Shown here: positions 46,887 to 55,883 of the stretch, piece after piece | Layout of the letters: every line of letters starts with the position of its first letter | Position numbering within the stretch: the stretch's first letter is position 1 | Assembly: GCF_016900355.1 (NCBI RefSeq) | Contig: NZ_JACJKA010000004.1 | Coordinates: forward strand, 62,001-126,000 | Length of the DNA stretch: 64,000 nt | Source: Bacteroides mediterraneensis | GTDB taxonomy: Bacteria > Bacteroidota > Bacteroidia > Bacteroidales > Bacteroidaceae | Direction of reading: 5' to 3' | The notes under the pieces: generated by a model | Told to the model about the DNA's origin: nothing | Database searches by the model: none | The model's input: only the letters and a program-made list of their open reading frames with translations | Program-made: the position numbers and the translations under genes

Positions 46887-46902
46887 TGTTTCACGTGAAA
46901 CA
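46887..46902. promoter_or_regulatory. parS: parS-type centromere site (ParB binding)
   Basis: TGTTTCACGTGAAACA is a perfect 16-bp palindrome and matches the known parS consensus TGTTNCACGTGAAACA at every position. ParB binds parS and, with ParA and SMC, segregates the replication origin. It lies 8 bases after the mnmG stop codon and before apt. I saw no second copy in the window. Confidence 0.92.
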
Positions 46903-46935
46903 ATTTATTTAAAGATTACATATAAAACACTGGAT

Positions 46936-47460
46936 ATGAACAAAGAAACATTAAAGAAAAACCTCCGAGAAATTCCTGATTTTCCCAAGCCAGGCATCTT
47001 GTTCTACGATGTCACTACCCTCTTCAAAAATTCGGAATGTTTGCAGGGCATGATAGACGAACTTTACGAGATGTACAAGGACAAAGGCATCACCAAAGTA
47101 GTGGGAATCGAATCGAGAGGATTTATCTTAGGAGGGGCTCTGGCAGCCCGTTTAGGAGCAGGCTTCATCATGGCCCGCAAGCCGGGTAAACTGCCGGCTG
47201 AAGTGATTGAAGAAACCTATGCAAAGGAATACGGCACCGATACCATCCAGATTCATAAAGATGCCATCAGCCCTGACGACGTGGTGCTGTTGCACGACGA
47301 CCTGTTAGCAACGGGAGGCACCATGGCAGCCGCTCACCGACTGGTGAAACGATGCGGAGTGAAGCAAGCATACGTCAACTTTGTCATCGAACTGGAAGGA
47401 CTGAACGGCCGGAAAGCATTCGACGAAAACGTAGAAGTCACTACCCTGCTGAAGCTGTAA
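46936..47460 (+). CDS. apt: Adenine phosphoribosyltransferase
   Basis: A 174-residue salvage enzyme that joins adenine to PRPP to form AMP. Seen: N-terminal REIPDFPKPGILFYDVT, VVGIESRGFILGGALA, RKPGKLPAEV and the PRPP-binding loop VVLLHDDLLATGGTMAAA. The length is that of bacterial Apt. It follows mnmG and the parS site; a hairpin at 47491-47540 lies behind it. Confidence 0.97.
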   Translation: MNKETLKKNLREIPDFPKPGILFYDVTTLFKNSECLQGMIDELYEMYKDKGITKVVGIESRGFILGGALAARLGAGFIMARKPGKLPAEVIEETYAKEYGTDTIQIHKDAISPDDVVLLHDDLLATGGTMAAAHRLVKRCGVKQAYVNFVIELEGLNGRKAFDENVEVTTLLKL

Positions 47461-47490
47461 AAATCGCTTCGGCGTAATACAAAAAAATCC

Positions 47491-47540
47491 AAGCAGCCTT
47501 CTTTGCGAGGAGCGGAAAGCCCCTGCAGGGAAGGCTGCTT
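47491..47540 (+). terminator. Probable terminator or intercistronic hairpin after apt
   Basis: An 11-pair stem, AAGCAGCCTTC (47491-47501) with GAAGGCTGCTT (47530-47540), and a short T run just after it. The distal arm ends 20 bases before the uvrC start, so termination may be partial. Confidence 0.65.
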
Positions 47541-47560
47541 TTCAACCCTAAAAAGCAACC

Positions 47561-49393
47561 ATGGAAGAGGTAGAAAAGAAAGAAAATACCCGCGAATACC
47601 TGAAGGGAATTGTGCTGAACCTGCCGGACGGTCCGGGCATTTACCAATACTTGAACAAGGAGGGAGTCATCATTTATGTAGGGAAAGCCAAGAACCTGAA
47701 ACGGAGGGTGTACTCTTATTTTTCCAAGGACCACCAGTCGGCCAAGACGCGGATGCTGGTGTCGAAGATTGCGGACATCCGCTACATCGTAGTCAACACG
47801 GAAGAGGATGCCCTGCTGCTGGAGAACAACCTCATCAAGAAATACAAGCCGCGCTATAATGTGCTGTTGAAAGACGACAAGACCTACCCTTCCATCTGCG
47901 TCAGCAACGAGTATTTTCCGCGTATCTACAAGACCCGGAAAATCATTCGCGACGGGTCTACCTACTACGGTCCTTACAGCCATATTCCTTCAATGGTAGC
48001 CATCCTGGAACTGATCAAGAAGTTATATCCGCTACGCACCTGCCACCTCGCCCTGACGCCTGAAAACATCGCACAGGGGAAGTTCAAGGTATGTCTGGAA
48101 TACCACATCAAGAACTGCCTGGGTCCCTGCATCGGCCAGCAGTCGCACGAGGAATACATGCAACACATCGCACAGGCAAAAGAATTGTTGAAGGGAAACA
48201 CACAGGCCGTAAGCAACGCCCTAATGGAAGAGATGAAGCGACTGGCCGGCGAAATGCGGTTTGAGGAAGCACAGAAAATCAAAGAGCAATACCTGCTTAT
48301 TGAAAGCTACCGAGCCAAGAGCGAAGTGGTCAGTGCGACCCTGCACCAGATTGATGTGTTCTCAATAGAAACGGATGAAAACACGGCTTACATCAATTAC
48401 CTGCACATCACCAACGGATGCATCAACCAAGCCTTCACCTTTGAATACAAACTGCGAATGAACGAAAGCAAAGAAGAGCTGCTTTCGCTCGGTATCGTGG
48501 AAATGAGGGAGCGTTACAAGAGTACCTCCAAGGAAATTATCGTACCGTTCGAGCTGGATATGGAAATGAACGGGGTAACATTCACCGTACCCCAGCGAGG
48601 CGAAAAGAAACACCTGCTCGATCTTTCGTTGATGAATGTGAAGCAATATAAGGTAGACCGGTTGAAACAGGCAGAAAAGCTGAATCCAGAACAACGGAGT
48701 GTACGCTTGATGAAGGAAATCCAGGCACAGCTCCACCTGGAGAAAATGCCCAACCACATCGAATGTTTCGATAACTCTAACATCCAAGGTTCGGATGCTG
48801 TGGCGGCCTGCGTGGTGTTCAAAAAGGCCAAGCCCAGCAAAAAGGATTACCGCAAATACCTTATCAAAACCGTGGTGGGTCCCGACGATTATGCCTCCAT
48901 GCAGGAGGTGGTGCGACGCCGCTATTCCCGCATTCTGGAAGAACAAGGCGAACTGCCCGACCTGATTCTGACCGACGGTGGAAAGGGACAAATGGAAGTC
49001 GTACGAGAAGTCATAGAAGATGAACTGCACCTGCAAATTCCCATTGTGGGACTGGCCAAGAACAACCGGCATCGGACCTCTGAGATTCTATATGGATTTC
49101 CACCACAGACGCTCGGCATCAAACAAGGTACTCCCCTGTTCCACTTATTGGAAAACATACAGGACGAGGTACACCGTTTTGCCATCACATTCCATCGCGA
49201 CAAGCGAAGCAAGAGTCAGATAGCTTCGGCACTCGACACCATCAAAAGCATCGGAGAGAAACGGAAAACCGCCCTGCTGAAGAAATTCAAAAGCGTGGCC
49301 CGCATCCGCCAGGCAACCTTGGAGGAAATTGCAGAGGTCGTCGGAGAAAGCGCGGCGAAAAGCGTCAAGGAATCGCTGTCGGAATCCAAATAA
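47561..49393 (+). CDS. uvrC: Excinuclease ABC subunit C
   Basis: A 610-residue nuclease of nucleotide excision repair that cuts on both sides of a DNA lesion bound by UvrAB. Seen: GIY-YIG nuclease start GPGIYQYLNKEGVIIYVGKA, cysteines CLEYHIKNCLGPC, UVR motif near residue 205-240 (EEMKRLAGEMRFEEAQKIKE), the RNase H-like C-terminal nuclease with FDNSNIQGSDAVAACVVF and LILTDGGKGQ, and a helix-hairpin-helix tail (TIKSIGEKRKTALLKKF). Confidence 0.98.
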   Translation: MEEVEKKENTREYLKGIVLNLPDGPGIYQYLNKEGVIIYVGKAKNLKRRVYSYFSKDHQSAKTRMLVSKIADIRYIVVNTEEDALLLENNLIKKYKPRYNVLLKDDKTYPSICVSNEYFPRIYKTRKIIRDGSTYYGPYSHIPSMVAILELIKKLYPLRTCHLALTPENIAQGKFKVCLEYHIKNCLGPCIGQQSHEEYMQHIAQAKELLKGNTQAVSNALMEEMKRLAGEMRFEEAQKIKEQYLLIESYRAKSEVVSATLHQIDVFSIETDENTAYINYLHITNGCINQAFTFEYKLRMNESKEELLSLGIVEMRERYKSTSKEIIVPFELDMEMNGVTFTVPQRGEKKHLLDLSLMNVKQYKVDRLKQAEKLNPEQRSVRLMKEIQAQLHLEKMPNHIECFDNSNIQGSDAVAACVVFKKAKPSKKDYRKYLIKTVVGPDDYASMQEVVRRRYSRILEEQGELPDLILTDGGKGQMEVVREVIEDELHLQIPIVGLAKNNRHRTSEILYGFPPQTLGIKQGTPLFHLLENIQDEVHRFAITFHRDKRSKSQIASALDTIKSIGEKRKTALLKKFKSVARIRQATLEEIAEVVGESAAKSVKESLSESK

Positions 49394-49399
49394 AATGCG

Positions 49400-49407
49400 T
49401 ATTTTTG
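49400..49407 (+). promoter_or_regulatory. Predicted -7 box for dtd
   Basis: TATTTTTG, full match to TAnnTTTG, 19 bases before the dtd start codon and 6 bases after the uvrC stop codon. Confidence 0.5.
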
Positions 49408-49426
49408 TAGAAAGAAAACGAATATC

Positions 49427-49879
49427 ATGAGAGTAGTTATACAACGTGTGACGCGTGCCTCCGTGACCATCAACGGGACATGCAAATCGGCCATAAAAGA
49501 GGGCTTCATGGTACTGGTCGGCATTGAGGAAGCCGACACCCAGGAAGATGCCGACTGGCTCTGCAAGAAGATTGTCAACCTGCGCGTGTTTGACGATGAA
49601 AACGGAGTGATGAACAAATCGATTCTGGATGTGCAAGGGGAAATTCTGGTCATCAGCCAGTTTACCTTGATGGCTTCGACCAAGAAAGGAAACCGTCCTT
49701 CCTACATCCGGGCGGCAGGACATGAAACAGCGATTCCTCTTTACAATTACTTCTGTAACGAACTGAGCATCGCCCTCGGAAAAGAGGTAGGAACCGGTGA
49801 ATTCGGAGCCGACATGAAAGTAGAACTGATCAATAACGGACCGGTAACCATCTGCATGGATACCAAAAACAAAGAATAA
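49427..49879 (+). CDS. dtd: D-aminoacyl-tRNA deacylase
   Basis: A 150-residue enzyme that hydrolyses D-amino acids wrongly attached to tRNA. Seen: start MRVVIQRVTRASVTI, LVGIEEADT, the active-site stretch LVISQFTLMAS with downstream KKGNRPSY, and the Gly-cisPro region NNGPVTICMDT. First of three closely packed plus-strand genes with the MazG-like gene and deoC. Confidence 0.97.
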   Translation: MRVVIQRVTRASVTINGTCKSAIKEGFMVLVGIEEADTQEDADWLCKKIVNLRVFDDENGVMNKSILDVQGEILVISQFTLMASTKKGNRPSYIRAAGHETAIPLYNYFCNELSIALGKEVGTGEFGADMKVELINNGPVTICMDTKNKE

Positions 49880-49881
49880 CT

Positions 49882-50202
49882 ATGACACTGGAAGAAGCAC
49901 AGAAAACGGTAGATACGTGGATCAAGACGTATGGAGTGAGATACTTCAGTGAACTGACCAACATGGCCGTGCTCACCGAAGAAGTGGGAGAACTGGCCCG
50001 CATCATGGCACGGACCTACGGCGACCAGTCGTTCAAGACCGGAGAAAAGACGGACTTAGGCGATGAAATGGCGGATGTGCTCTGGGTTCTACTCTGCCTG
50101 GCCAACCAGACGGGAGTGGACCTGACCGAGGCTTTCCGCAAGAATCTGGAGAAAAAGACAAACCGTGACAAAGACAGACATAAAAACAACCCTAAACTAT
50201 AA
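49882..50202 (+). CDS. MazG-like nucleotide pyrophosphohydrolase
   Basis: A 106-residue single MazG-fold domain. The metal-binding pattern is seen in LTEEVGELARIMARTYG and DLGDEMADVLWVLLCLAN (EExxE...ExxD). Such enzymes hydrolyse dNTPs or NTPs to monophosphates and help to keep the pool clean. It starts 2 bases after the dtd stop codon and ends 7 bases before the deoC start. Confidence 0.92.
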   Translation: MTLEEAQKTVDTWIKTYGVRYFSELTNMAVLTEEVGELARIMARTYGDQSFKTGEKTDLGDEMADVLWVLLCLANQTGVDLTEAFRKNLEKKTNRDKDRHKNNPKL

Positions 50203-50209
50203 TAAGAGT

Positions 50210-51163
50210 ATGGAACATTATCGCGAACATGGGGACGGATATGGATACAACCCCGAGGACGAAAGAGAAAACCCGAACCAGACCAGCAAGTATGACGAAG
50301 CATTGCACAAGTACAATACGAAGCTGAATGACGATGAAATCGCTGAAAAGACAGCAAAGCTCATCGAAAAGCATCTGGAAGAAAACAACACCCTGGAGGT
50401 AAAGAAATTCCTTTTCAACTGCATCGACCTGACCACGCTGAAATGCACGGACAGTGAAACGAGCGTGATGAAGTTTACCGAAAAAGTGAATGAATTTGTA
50501 GACCGCTATCCGGACCTGAAGAACGTGGCCGCCATCTGCGTCTACCCCAACATGGCCGAGATTGTCAATGATACTCTGGAAGCAGATGATGTCAAGATTG
50601 CCTGCGTATCGGGAGGATTCCCTTCCTCACAGACGTTCATCGAAGTAAAGGTAGCTGAAACCGCCATGGCACTGCATGCCGGCGCCGATGAAATCGATAT
50701 CGTGATTTCAGTGGGCAAATTCTTGAGCGGAGACTACGAAGGCATGTGCGATGAAATCGAAGAACTGAAAGAAGTGTGCGGTGACAAACACCTGAAGGTA
50801 ATCCTGGAAACAGGTGCCTTGGGCAGTGCGTCGAACATCAAGAAAGCTTCCATCCTTTCCATGTATTGCGGAGCAGACTTCATCAAGACTTCTACTGGAA
50901 AAGAAAAACCGGCAGCCACTCCGGAAGCGGCTTATGTGATGTGCCAAGCCATCAAGGAATACTTCCTGGAAACAGGCCGGAAAGTAGGCTTCAAACCGGC
51001 AGGCGGCATCAACTCCGTACACGATGCGTTGGTTTATTATACCATTGTGAAAGAACTGTTGGGTGAAGAATGGCTGACCAACGAACGATTCCGTTTGGGC
51101 ACCAGCCGTCTGGCCAATCTCCTGCTTTCAGAGATTGTAGGCAGTGAAACCAAGTTCTTCTAA
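50210..51163 (+). CDS. deoC: Deoxyribose-phosphate aldolase
   Basis: A 317-residue class I aldolase that splits 2-deoxyribose-5-phosphate into glyceraldehyde-3-phosphate and acetaldehyde. Seen: CIDLTTLKCTDS, CVYPNMAEIVND, DEIDIVISVGKFLSGDYE, KVILETGALG and the Schiff-base lysine in FIKTSTGKEKPAATPE. An N-terminal extension of about 70 charged residues makes it longer than many DeoC proteins. I use ATG 50210 (MEHYREHG); a start at 50165 would overlap the MazG-like gene. Confidence 0.96.
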   Translation: MEHYREHGDGYGYNPEDERENPNQTSKYDEALHKYNTKLNDDEIAEKTAKLIEKHLEENNTLEVKKFLFNCIDLTTLKCTDSETSVMKFTEKVNEFVDRYPDLKNVAAICVYPNMAEIVNDTLEADDVKIACVSGGFPSSQTFIEVKVAETAMALHAGADEIDIVISVGKFLSGDYEGMCDEIEELKEVCGDKHLKVILETGALGSASNIKKASILSMYCGADFIKTSTGKEKPAATPEAAYVMCQAIKEYFLETGRKVGFKPAGGINSVHDALVYYTIVKELLGEEWLTNERFRLGTSRLANLLLSEIVGSETKFF

Positions 51164-51183
51164 AGGACACATAAAAAAACAGG

Positions 51184-51230
51184 AAATGCCCCTTTCTATC
51201 GCGGGAAAACCGCAGCAGAAAGGGGCATTT
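51184..51230. terminator. Bidirectional terminator between deoC and the polyprenyl synthase gene
   Basis: A 14-pair stem, AAATGCCCCTTTCT (51184-51197) with AGAAAGGGGCATTT (51217-51230). On the minus strand a seven-T run follows a few bases after the stem; on the plus strand ATTTATT follows. The flanking genes converge. Confidence 0.88.
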
Positions 51231-51250
51231 ATTATGATTGGTAGTATGAA

Positions 51251-52231
51251 CTACTTATTTCGCTCGATGACGTAATCAATATAAGCAGTGAGTGAAGTAC
51301 GAATCGCCTCATCGGTAGAAGCCGGCAGAAGTGAAAGAGCCTTCTCGCGGAACTCATACATTTTCTGCGTAGCATACTCAATGCCTCCCTCCTTCTTCAC
51401 CGTCTCCACAAACTGGGCAATCTCTTCTTTCGATGCATGCAAAGCGCGTATCTGCAACGCCAGTTCCTTCAAGGAAGCATCGTGCAGCTTGTTCAACACA
51501 TACAACGCCGGCAACGTCAGCTTACCTTCCAGCATGTCGTTACCTGTCGGCTTACCTAACTCAGGACTTTCAAAATAATCGAAGATATCATCTTTTATCT
51601 GAAAAGCGATTCCTATCATTTCACCAAAAAGTGCCGCTTTCATCGACTCTTCTGAAGAGGCTCCTACAGATACCGCCCCACTTTGCGCACTGGCCTTGAA
51701 CAAGGCGGCTGTTTTCTTCCGTATAATATCAAAGTAGGTGTCTTCCGCAAAATCTTCCTTGCCGGTGTTTCCCAACTGAAGAATCTCCCCTTCCGAAAGC
51801 TCTTGTCCCAGACAAGCCACCAGTTCCACCAACTCTACCTTACCGGTATGAGCCGCATGCTTCAGACTTGTAGCCAGCATGTAATCGCCCACCAGCACAG
51901 ATACTTTATTATTATAGATTGCATTGACTGAGGACTGTCCACGGCGTTTGTCACTTTCGTCTACCACGTCATCGTGAATCAGACTGGCCGTATGAAGCAA
52001 CTCGAGCGACAAGGCCGCATGAAAGGTAGAATCGTTTAATGTACCGAACAACTTCGCCATCAGCATCACCAGTATCGGACGCATCATCTTTCCACTCCGT
52101 TTCTTTACGTACGACAGCACTTCTCCCAGTAAAGGGTCTGTACTGGTCAAAGAACTCTCAAAAAGCGTTCTGAATTCTTCCAATTCCTTTTCTACAGGCT
52201 GCTTTATTAACTCAATTTTGTTCATGTACAT
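51251..52231 (-). CDS. Polyprenyl synthetase (octaprenyl/solanesyl diphosphate synthase type)
   Basis: A 326-residue all-helical isoprenoid chain elongation enzyme. First aspartate motif in LIHDDVVDESDKRRGQ (DDxxxD), second in FQIKDDIFDYFE (DDxxD), plus GEILQLGNTG. It probably makes the side chain of menaquinone, which the sdh/frd complex uses; the chain length is not predictable by eye. ATG at 52231 and 52225 are both possible starts. A -7 box lies at 52245-52252. Confidence 0.94.
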   Translation of the reverse strand: MYMNKIELIKQPVEKELEEFRTLFESSLTSTDPLLGEVLSYVKKRSGKMMRPILVMLMAKLFGTLNDSTFHAALSLELLHTASLIHDDVVDESDKRRGQSSVNAIYNNKVSVLVGDYMLATSLKHAAHTGKVELVELVACLGQELSEGEILQLGNTGKEDFAEDTYFDIIRKKTAALFKASAQSGAVSVGASSEESMKAALFGEMIGIAFQIKDDIFDYFESPELGKPTGNDMLEGKLTLPALYVLNKLHDASLKELALQIRALHASKEEIAQFVETVKKEGGIEYATQKMYEFREKALSLLPASTDEAIRTSLTAYIDYVIERNK

Positions 52232-52244
52232 TCATTTAAGCCCA

Positions 52245-52252
52245 CAAAAGTA
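52245..52252 (-). promoter_or_regulatory. Predicted -7 box for the polyprenyl synthase gene
   Basis: The minus strand reads TACTTTTG (full consensus), 13 bases before the start codon at 52231. Confidence 0.5.
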
Positions 52253-52319
52253 ATAATAAAAGACCGAATACCGTATTTTTTTGTACTTTTACATGAAAAA
52301 TCTTAATATTTTTACACGA

Positions 52320-55088
52320 ATGGAGAAACTATTTCTATTAGACGCTTATGCACTGATTTACCGTGCCTACTACGCCTTTATCAAGAATCCCCGTATCAAT
52401 TCCAAAGGGCTGAATACCTCGGCCATCCTGGGATTTGTCAACACACTGGAAGAGGTCTTGCGAAAAGAAAACCCGACACACATCGGTATTGCTTTCGACC
52501 CTGCGGGACCTACGTTTCGCCACGAAGCTTATGAAGCCTACAAAGCTCAGCGGGAAGAAACGCCGGAAGCCATCCGGCAGTCTGTCCCTATCATCAAAGA
52601 TATTATCCGTGCCTACAATATTCCTATTCTGGAGGTGCAAGGCTATGAAGCCGACGACGTAATCGGCACACTGGCTACCGAAGCCGGAAAGAAAGGTATC
52701 CCCACTTACATGATGACCCCCGACAAAGATTATGGTCAGCTGGTGAGCGACTGTGTATTTATGTACCGTCCGAAATACGGCGACAAAGATTTCGAGGTCA
52801 TGGGAGTCAAGGAAGTCAAAGCTAAATTCGACATCGAGTCTCCCCTACAGGTCATCGACATGCTGGGGCTGATGGGAGATACAGCCGACAACATTCCCGG
52901 CTGTCCCGGCGTAGGAGAAAAAACCGCCCAGAAACTGATTGCGCAATTCGGGAGCATCGAGAACCTGTTAGCGCATACTGACGAACTGAAAGGAGCTCTT
53001 AAAAAGAAGGTAGAAGAAAACAAGGAACAGATTACGTTCTCCAAATTCCTGGCAACCATCAAAACGGATGTGCCCATTGCCCTCGACATGGAAGCACTAA
53101 AAAGGGAAGCCCCCAACGAAGAAGAGTTACGCCGTTTATTCGAAATGCTGGAATTCCGGACCCTGATTGACCGGGTACTCAAAACCGAACAGAAGGCTCC
53201 TTCTTCCTCCGCCGCTCAACCCGATCTCTTTGGCTTATTTGCGCAGGAAGATACGGGCGATGCCAAAAATTCAACTCTCACGAGGTTAGAATCTCTCTCC
53301 TACGACTACCAACTGATTGACAATCAAAAAGAAATGGAGATTTTAGCCCAAAAATTACTTGCTCAAGATTTTTTCAGTTTAGACACGGAAACCACAGGAG
53401 TAGACCCTATCACCGCCGAACTGGTGGGAATGAGCTTCAGTTTTGCCGAAAATCAGGCTTTTTATGTACCTGTACCGTCCAATCGTGAAGAAGCTCTTAA
53501 AATTGTGAATATATTTAAACCCGCCTTTGAAAATCCCCATTCGCTCAAAATCGGGCAGAACATCAAGTATGACCTGAATGTGCTGGCACATTACGGAGTA
53601 ACCCTGCAAGGAAAGATGTTCGACACCATGATTGCCCATTATGTACTGCAGCCTGAACTGCGCCACGGCATGGACTACCTGGCAGAAGTGTACTTGCACT
53701 ACGAAACCATCAAGATTGAAGAACTCATCGGTCCGAAAGGAAAGAAACAGGGCAACATGCGAGACCTGCCTCCGGTGGATGTCTACAAATACGCTTGTGA
53801 GGATGCCGATGTCACCCTCAAGTTGAAACACGTACTTGAGAAGGAACTGGTGGAAAACGGAGTCGAGAAATTGTTTGAGGAAATTGAAATGCCCCTTATG
53901 CCGGTACTGGCCTACATGGAACGTACAGGAGTCCGTATCGATCCGGAAGCCTTGAAAGAGACTTCCCGTCATTTTACAGCCCGCATGAACCAAATCGAGA
54001 AAGAGGTATATCAACTGGCCGGAATGGAATTCAATATCGCTTCTCCCAAACAAGTTGGTGAGGTGCTCTTCGACCGCTTGAAGATTGTGGAAAAAGCCAA
54101 GAAAACCAAAACAGGGCAATACGTCACTTCGGAAGAAGTACTGGAAAGCCTGAAAGGCAAGCACGAGATTGTTGAAAAAATCTTAGAACACCGAGGCCTG
54201 AAAAAGTTGTTAGGCACTTACATTGATGCCCTCCCCCAACTGATCAATCCGGCAACGGGACGTATTCACACCTCTTTCAACCAGACGGTCACAGCCACCG
54301 GACGATTGAGTTCCAGCAATCCGAACTTACAGAACATTCCTATTCGCAACGAGGACGGAAAAGAAATCCGCAAAGCCTTTATCCCCGATGAAGGATGTGA
54401 ATTTTTCTCGGCCGACTATTCTCAGATTGAATTACGCATCATGGCTCACCTGAGTGGTGACCCTCACATGATAGAAGCTTTCCAGAAAGGACAGGACATT
54501 CATGCAGCCACCGCAGCTAAAATATATAAGGTAAAACTGGAGGACGTGACCCGCGAACAACGCAGCAAGGCCAAAACCGCCAATTTCGGCATTATTTACG
54601 GTATTTCAGTCTTTGGATTGGCCGAACGCCTGAACGTCGACCGGAAAGAAGCCAAGGAACTGATTGACGGTTACTTTGAGAACTATCCAAAAGTGAAGGC
54701 TTACATGGATGAAAGTATCCGTCAGGCACGAGAGAAAGGTTACATCGAAACCATCTTCAAGCGCAAACGCTATCTGCCCGACATCAACTCCAAAAATGCG
54801 GTAGTCAGAGGCTATGCTGAACGAAATGCAATCAACGCCCCGATTCAAGGGAGTGCAGCTGATATTATTAAGGTAGCCATGATCCGAATTTACCGCCGCT
54901 TCCAAGAAGAAGGTATCCGTTCAAAGATGATTCTCCAAGTACACGACGAACTCAATTTCAGCGTCTTGCCTGAAGAAAAAGAAAAAGTACAGCAAATTGT
55001 GATATCCGAAATGGAAGCAGCTTACAAAATGAAAGCTCCACTGCGTGCAGACTATGGTTGGGGACAAAATTGGCTGGAAGCACACTAA
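52320..55088 (+). CDS. polA: DNA polymerase I
   Basis: A 922-residue three-domain repair and replication polymerase. Seen: 5' nuclease domain (LFLLDAYALIYRAYYAF, EADDVIGTLA, GDTADNIPGCPGVGEKTA) to about residue 290; 3'-5' proofreading domain with all exonuclease motifs present (SLDTETTGVDP, NIKYDLNVL, YACEDADVTLKL); polymerase domain with FFSADYSQIELRIMAHLSGD, the O-helix RSKAKTANFGIIYG and LQVHDELNFSV. I use ATG 52320 (MEKLFLLDAY); a longer frame starts at 52281 but adds no homology. Confidence 0.97.
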   Translation: MEKLFLLDAYALIYRAYYAFIKNPRINSKGLNTSAILGFVNTLEEVLRKENPTHIGIAFDPAGPTFRHEAYEAYKAQREETPEAIRQSVPIIKDIIRAYNIPILEVQGYEADDVIGTLATEAGKKGIPTYMMTPDKDYGQLVSDCVFMYRPKYGDKDFEVMGVKEVKAKFDIESPLQVIDMLGLMGDTADNIPGCPGVGEKTAQKLIAQFGSIENLLAHTDELKGALKKKVEENKEQITFSKFLATIKTDVPIALDMEALKREAPNEEELRRLFEMLEFRTLIDRVLKTEQKAPSSSAAQPDLFGLFAQEDTGDAKNSTLTRLESLSYDYQLIDNQKEMEILAQKLLAQDFFSLDTETTGVDPITAELVGMSFSFAENQAFYVPVPSNREEALKIVNIFKPAFENPHSLKIGQNIKYDLNVLAHYGVTLQGKMFDTMIAHYVLQPELRHGMDYLAEVYLHYETIKIEELIGPKGKKQGNMRDLPPVDVYKYACEDADVTLKLKHVLEKELVENGVEKLFEEIEMPLMPVLAYMERTGVRIDPEALKETSRHFTARMNQIEKEVYQLAGMEFNIASPKQVGEVLFDRLKIVEKAKKTKTGQYVTSEEVLESLKGKHEIVEKILEHRGLKKLLGTYIDALPQLINPATGRIHTSFNQTVTATGRLSSSNPNLQNIPIRNEDGKEIRKAFIPDEGCEFFSADYSQIELRIMAHLSGDPHMIEAFQKGQDIHAATAAKIYKVKLEDVTREQRSKAKTANFGIIYGISVFGLAERLNVDRKEAKELIDGYFENYPKVKAYMDESIRQAREKGYIETIFKRKRYLPDINSKNAVVRGYAERNAINAPIQGSAADIIKVAMIRIYRRFQEEGIRSKMILQVHDELNFSVLPEEKEKVQQIVISEMEAAYKMKAPLRADYGWGQNWLEAH

Positions 55089-55183
55089 CCCATTCAATTT
55101 GTTAACAAATGCTTAATTCGTGACATTTTGCTAATTTATCGCATTTTTTCGCGGTAAACCATACAACATATCAAAGCTTTTAC

Positions 55184-55191
55184 TACATTTG
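55184..55191 (+). promoter_or_regulatory. Predicted -7 box for the DUF3836 gene
   Basis: TACATTTG, full match to TAnnTTTG, 49 bases before the start codon at 55241. A 14-bp palindrome, ATTTGTTAACAAAT, lies further upstream at 55097-55110 just after polA. Confidence 0.5.
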
Positions 55192-55240
55192 CACTGTCAA
55201 AAGGAACAAAAAGTAAGTAAAACCTTAAAATACAAAAGAT

Positions 55241-55627
55241 ATGAAAAAGACAAGTTTAGCAAAGTGTTTGGTTGTTTTGGTTATGACTTTCATCGCAAGT
55301 GTATCAACTTACGCTGAAAAGATGAATAATAATTTGATTTACAATGCAGAAGAAGTAAACGGATTAAAAGTTTCTGAAACTGTATATAAGAAAGATGGCA
55401 ACATGCTGACAAACTATATGAGATATAGTTACAAGTATAATGCCAATAACCAAATGACAGAAAATATGTCGCAGAAATGGGATGCAAGCGACAACTGCTG
55501 GGAAAATGATTTGTGTATCCGGTATACTTACGACAACAAGAGTGTAACTACTGAATACTACAAATGGAATTCCAAGAAGAACGATTTCATTCTGATTCCT
55601 GAAATGACCGTTACCATGGATAAATGA
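55241..55627 (+). CDS. Small secreted DUF3836 family protein
   Basis: A 128-residue protein with signal peptide MKKTSLAKCLVVLVMTFIA and probable cleavage after STYA. The mature part is rich in Asn, Lys and Tyr and has two or three short beta-repeat motifs (MRYSYKYNANNQMTE, CIRYTYDNKSVTTEYYKWN), typical of DUF3836. The function is unknown. It has its own promoter-like box and is followed by a terminator, so it is likely monocistronic. Confidence 0.88.
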   Translation: MKKTSLAKCLVVLVMTFIASVSTYAEKMNNNLIYNAEEVNGLKVSETVYKKDGNMLTNYMRYSYKYNANNQMTENMSQKWDASDNCWENDLCIRYTYDNKSVTTEYYKWNSKKNDFILIPEMTVTMDK

Positions 55628-55660
55628 TTAAATAAAAAATTCATAAACTCTCTTTCTTTA

Positions 55661-55693
55661 CAAAGAGGCGCTTCGTGAGGAAGCGCCTCTTTG
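55661..55693 (+). terminator. Terminator after the DUF3836 gene
   Basis: A 14-pair stem, CAAAGAGGCGCTTC (55661-55674) with GAAGCGCCTCTTTG (55680-55693), followed by TATTTAT. The loop is 5 bases. Confidence 0.82.
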
Positions 55694-55799
55694 TATTTAT
55701 GCTCCCAGCTTGGACAGAAGGTGGTGTGCGGCTTTTCCCATCTTTACAGAAGACAGGAGGCGCCTCGGCATAGCCAAATTCAGAAAACTGCGTTTTCTA

Positions 55800-55831
55800 T
55801 TTGCCTCTGCGCAAGGCTTTCACTATCTTTG
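55800..55831 (+). promoter_or_regulatory. Predicted promoter (-33 and -7) of ychF
   Basis: TTTG (55800-55803), 20 bases, then TATCTTTG (55824-55831). Both boxes match the Bacteroides consensus. The start codon is at 55884. Confidence 0.75.
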
Positions 55832-55883
55832 CAGAAAATTAGAGGATTATCTGTAGAAATAGATTAAAAACAAACAATAAATT

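Noticed and set aside
46861-46936. Replication origin at the parS site.
   Set aside because: No cluster of DnaA boxes (TTATCCACA) and no dnaA gene are visible; parS alone shows only likely proximity.
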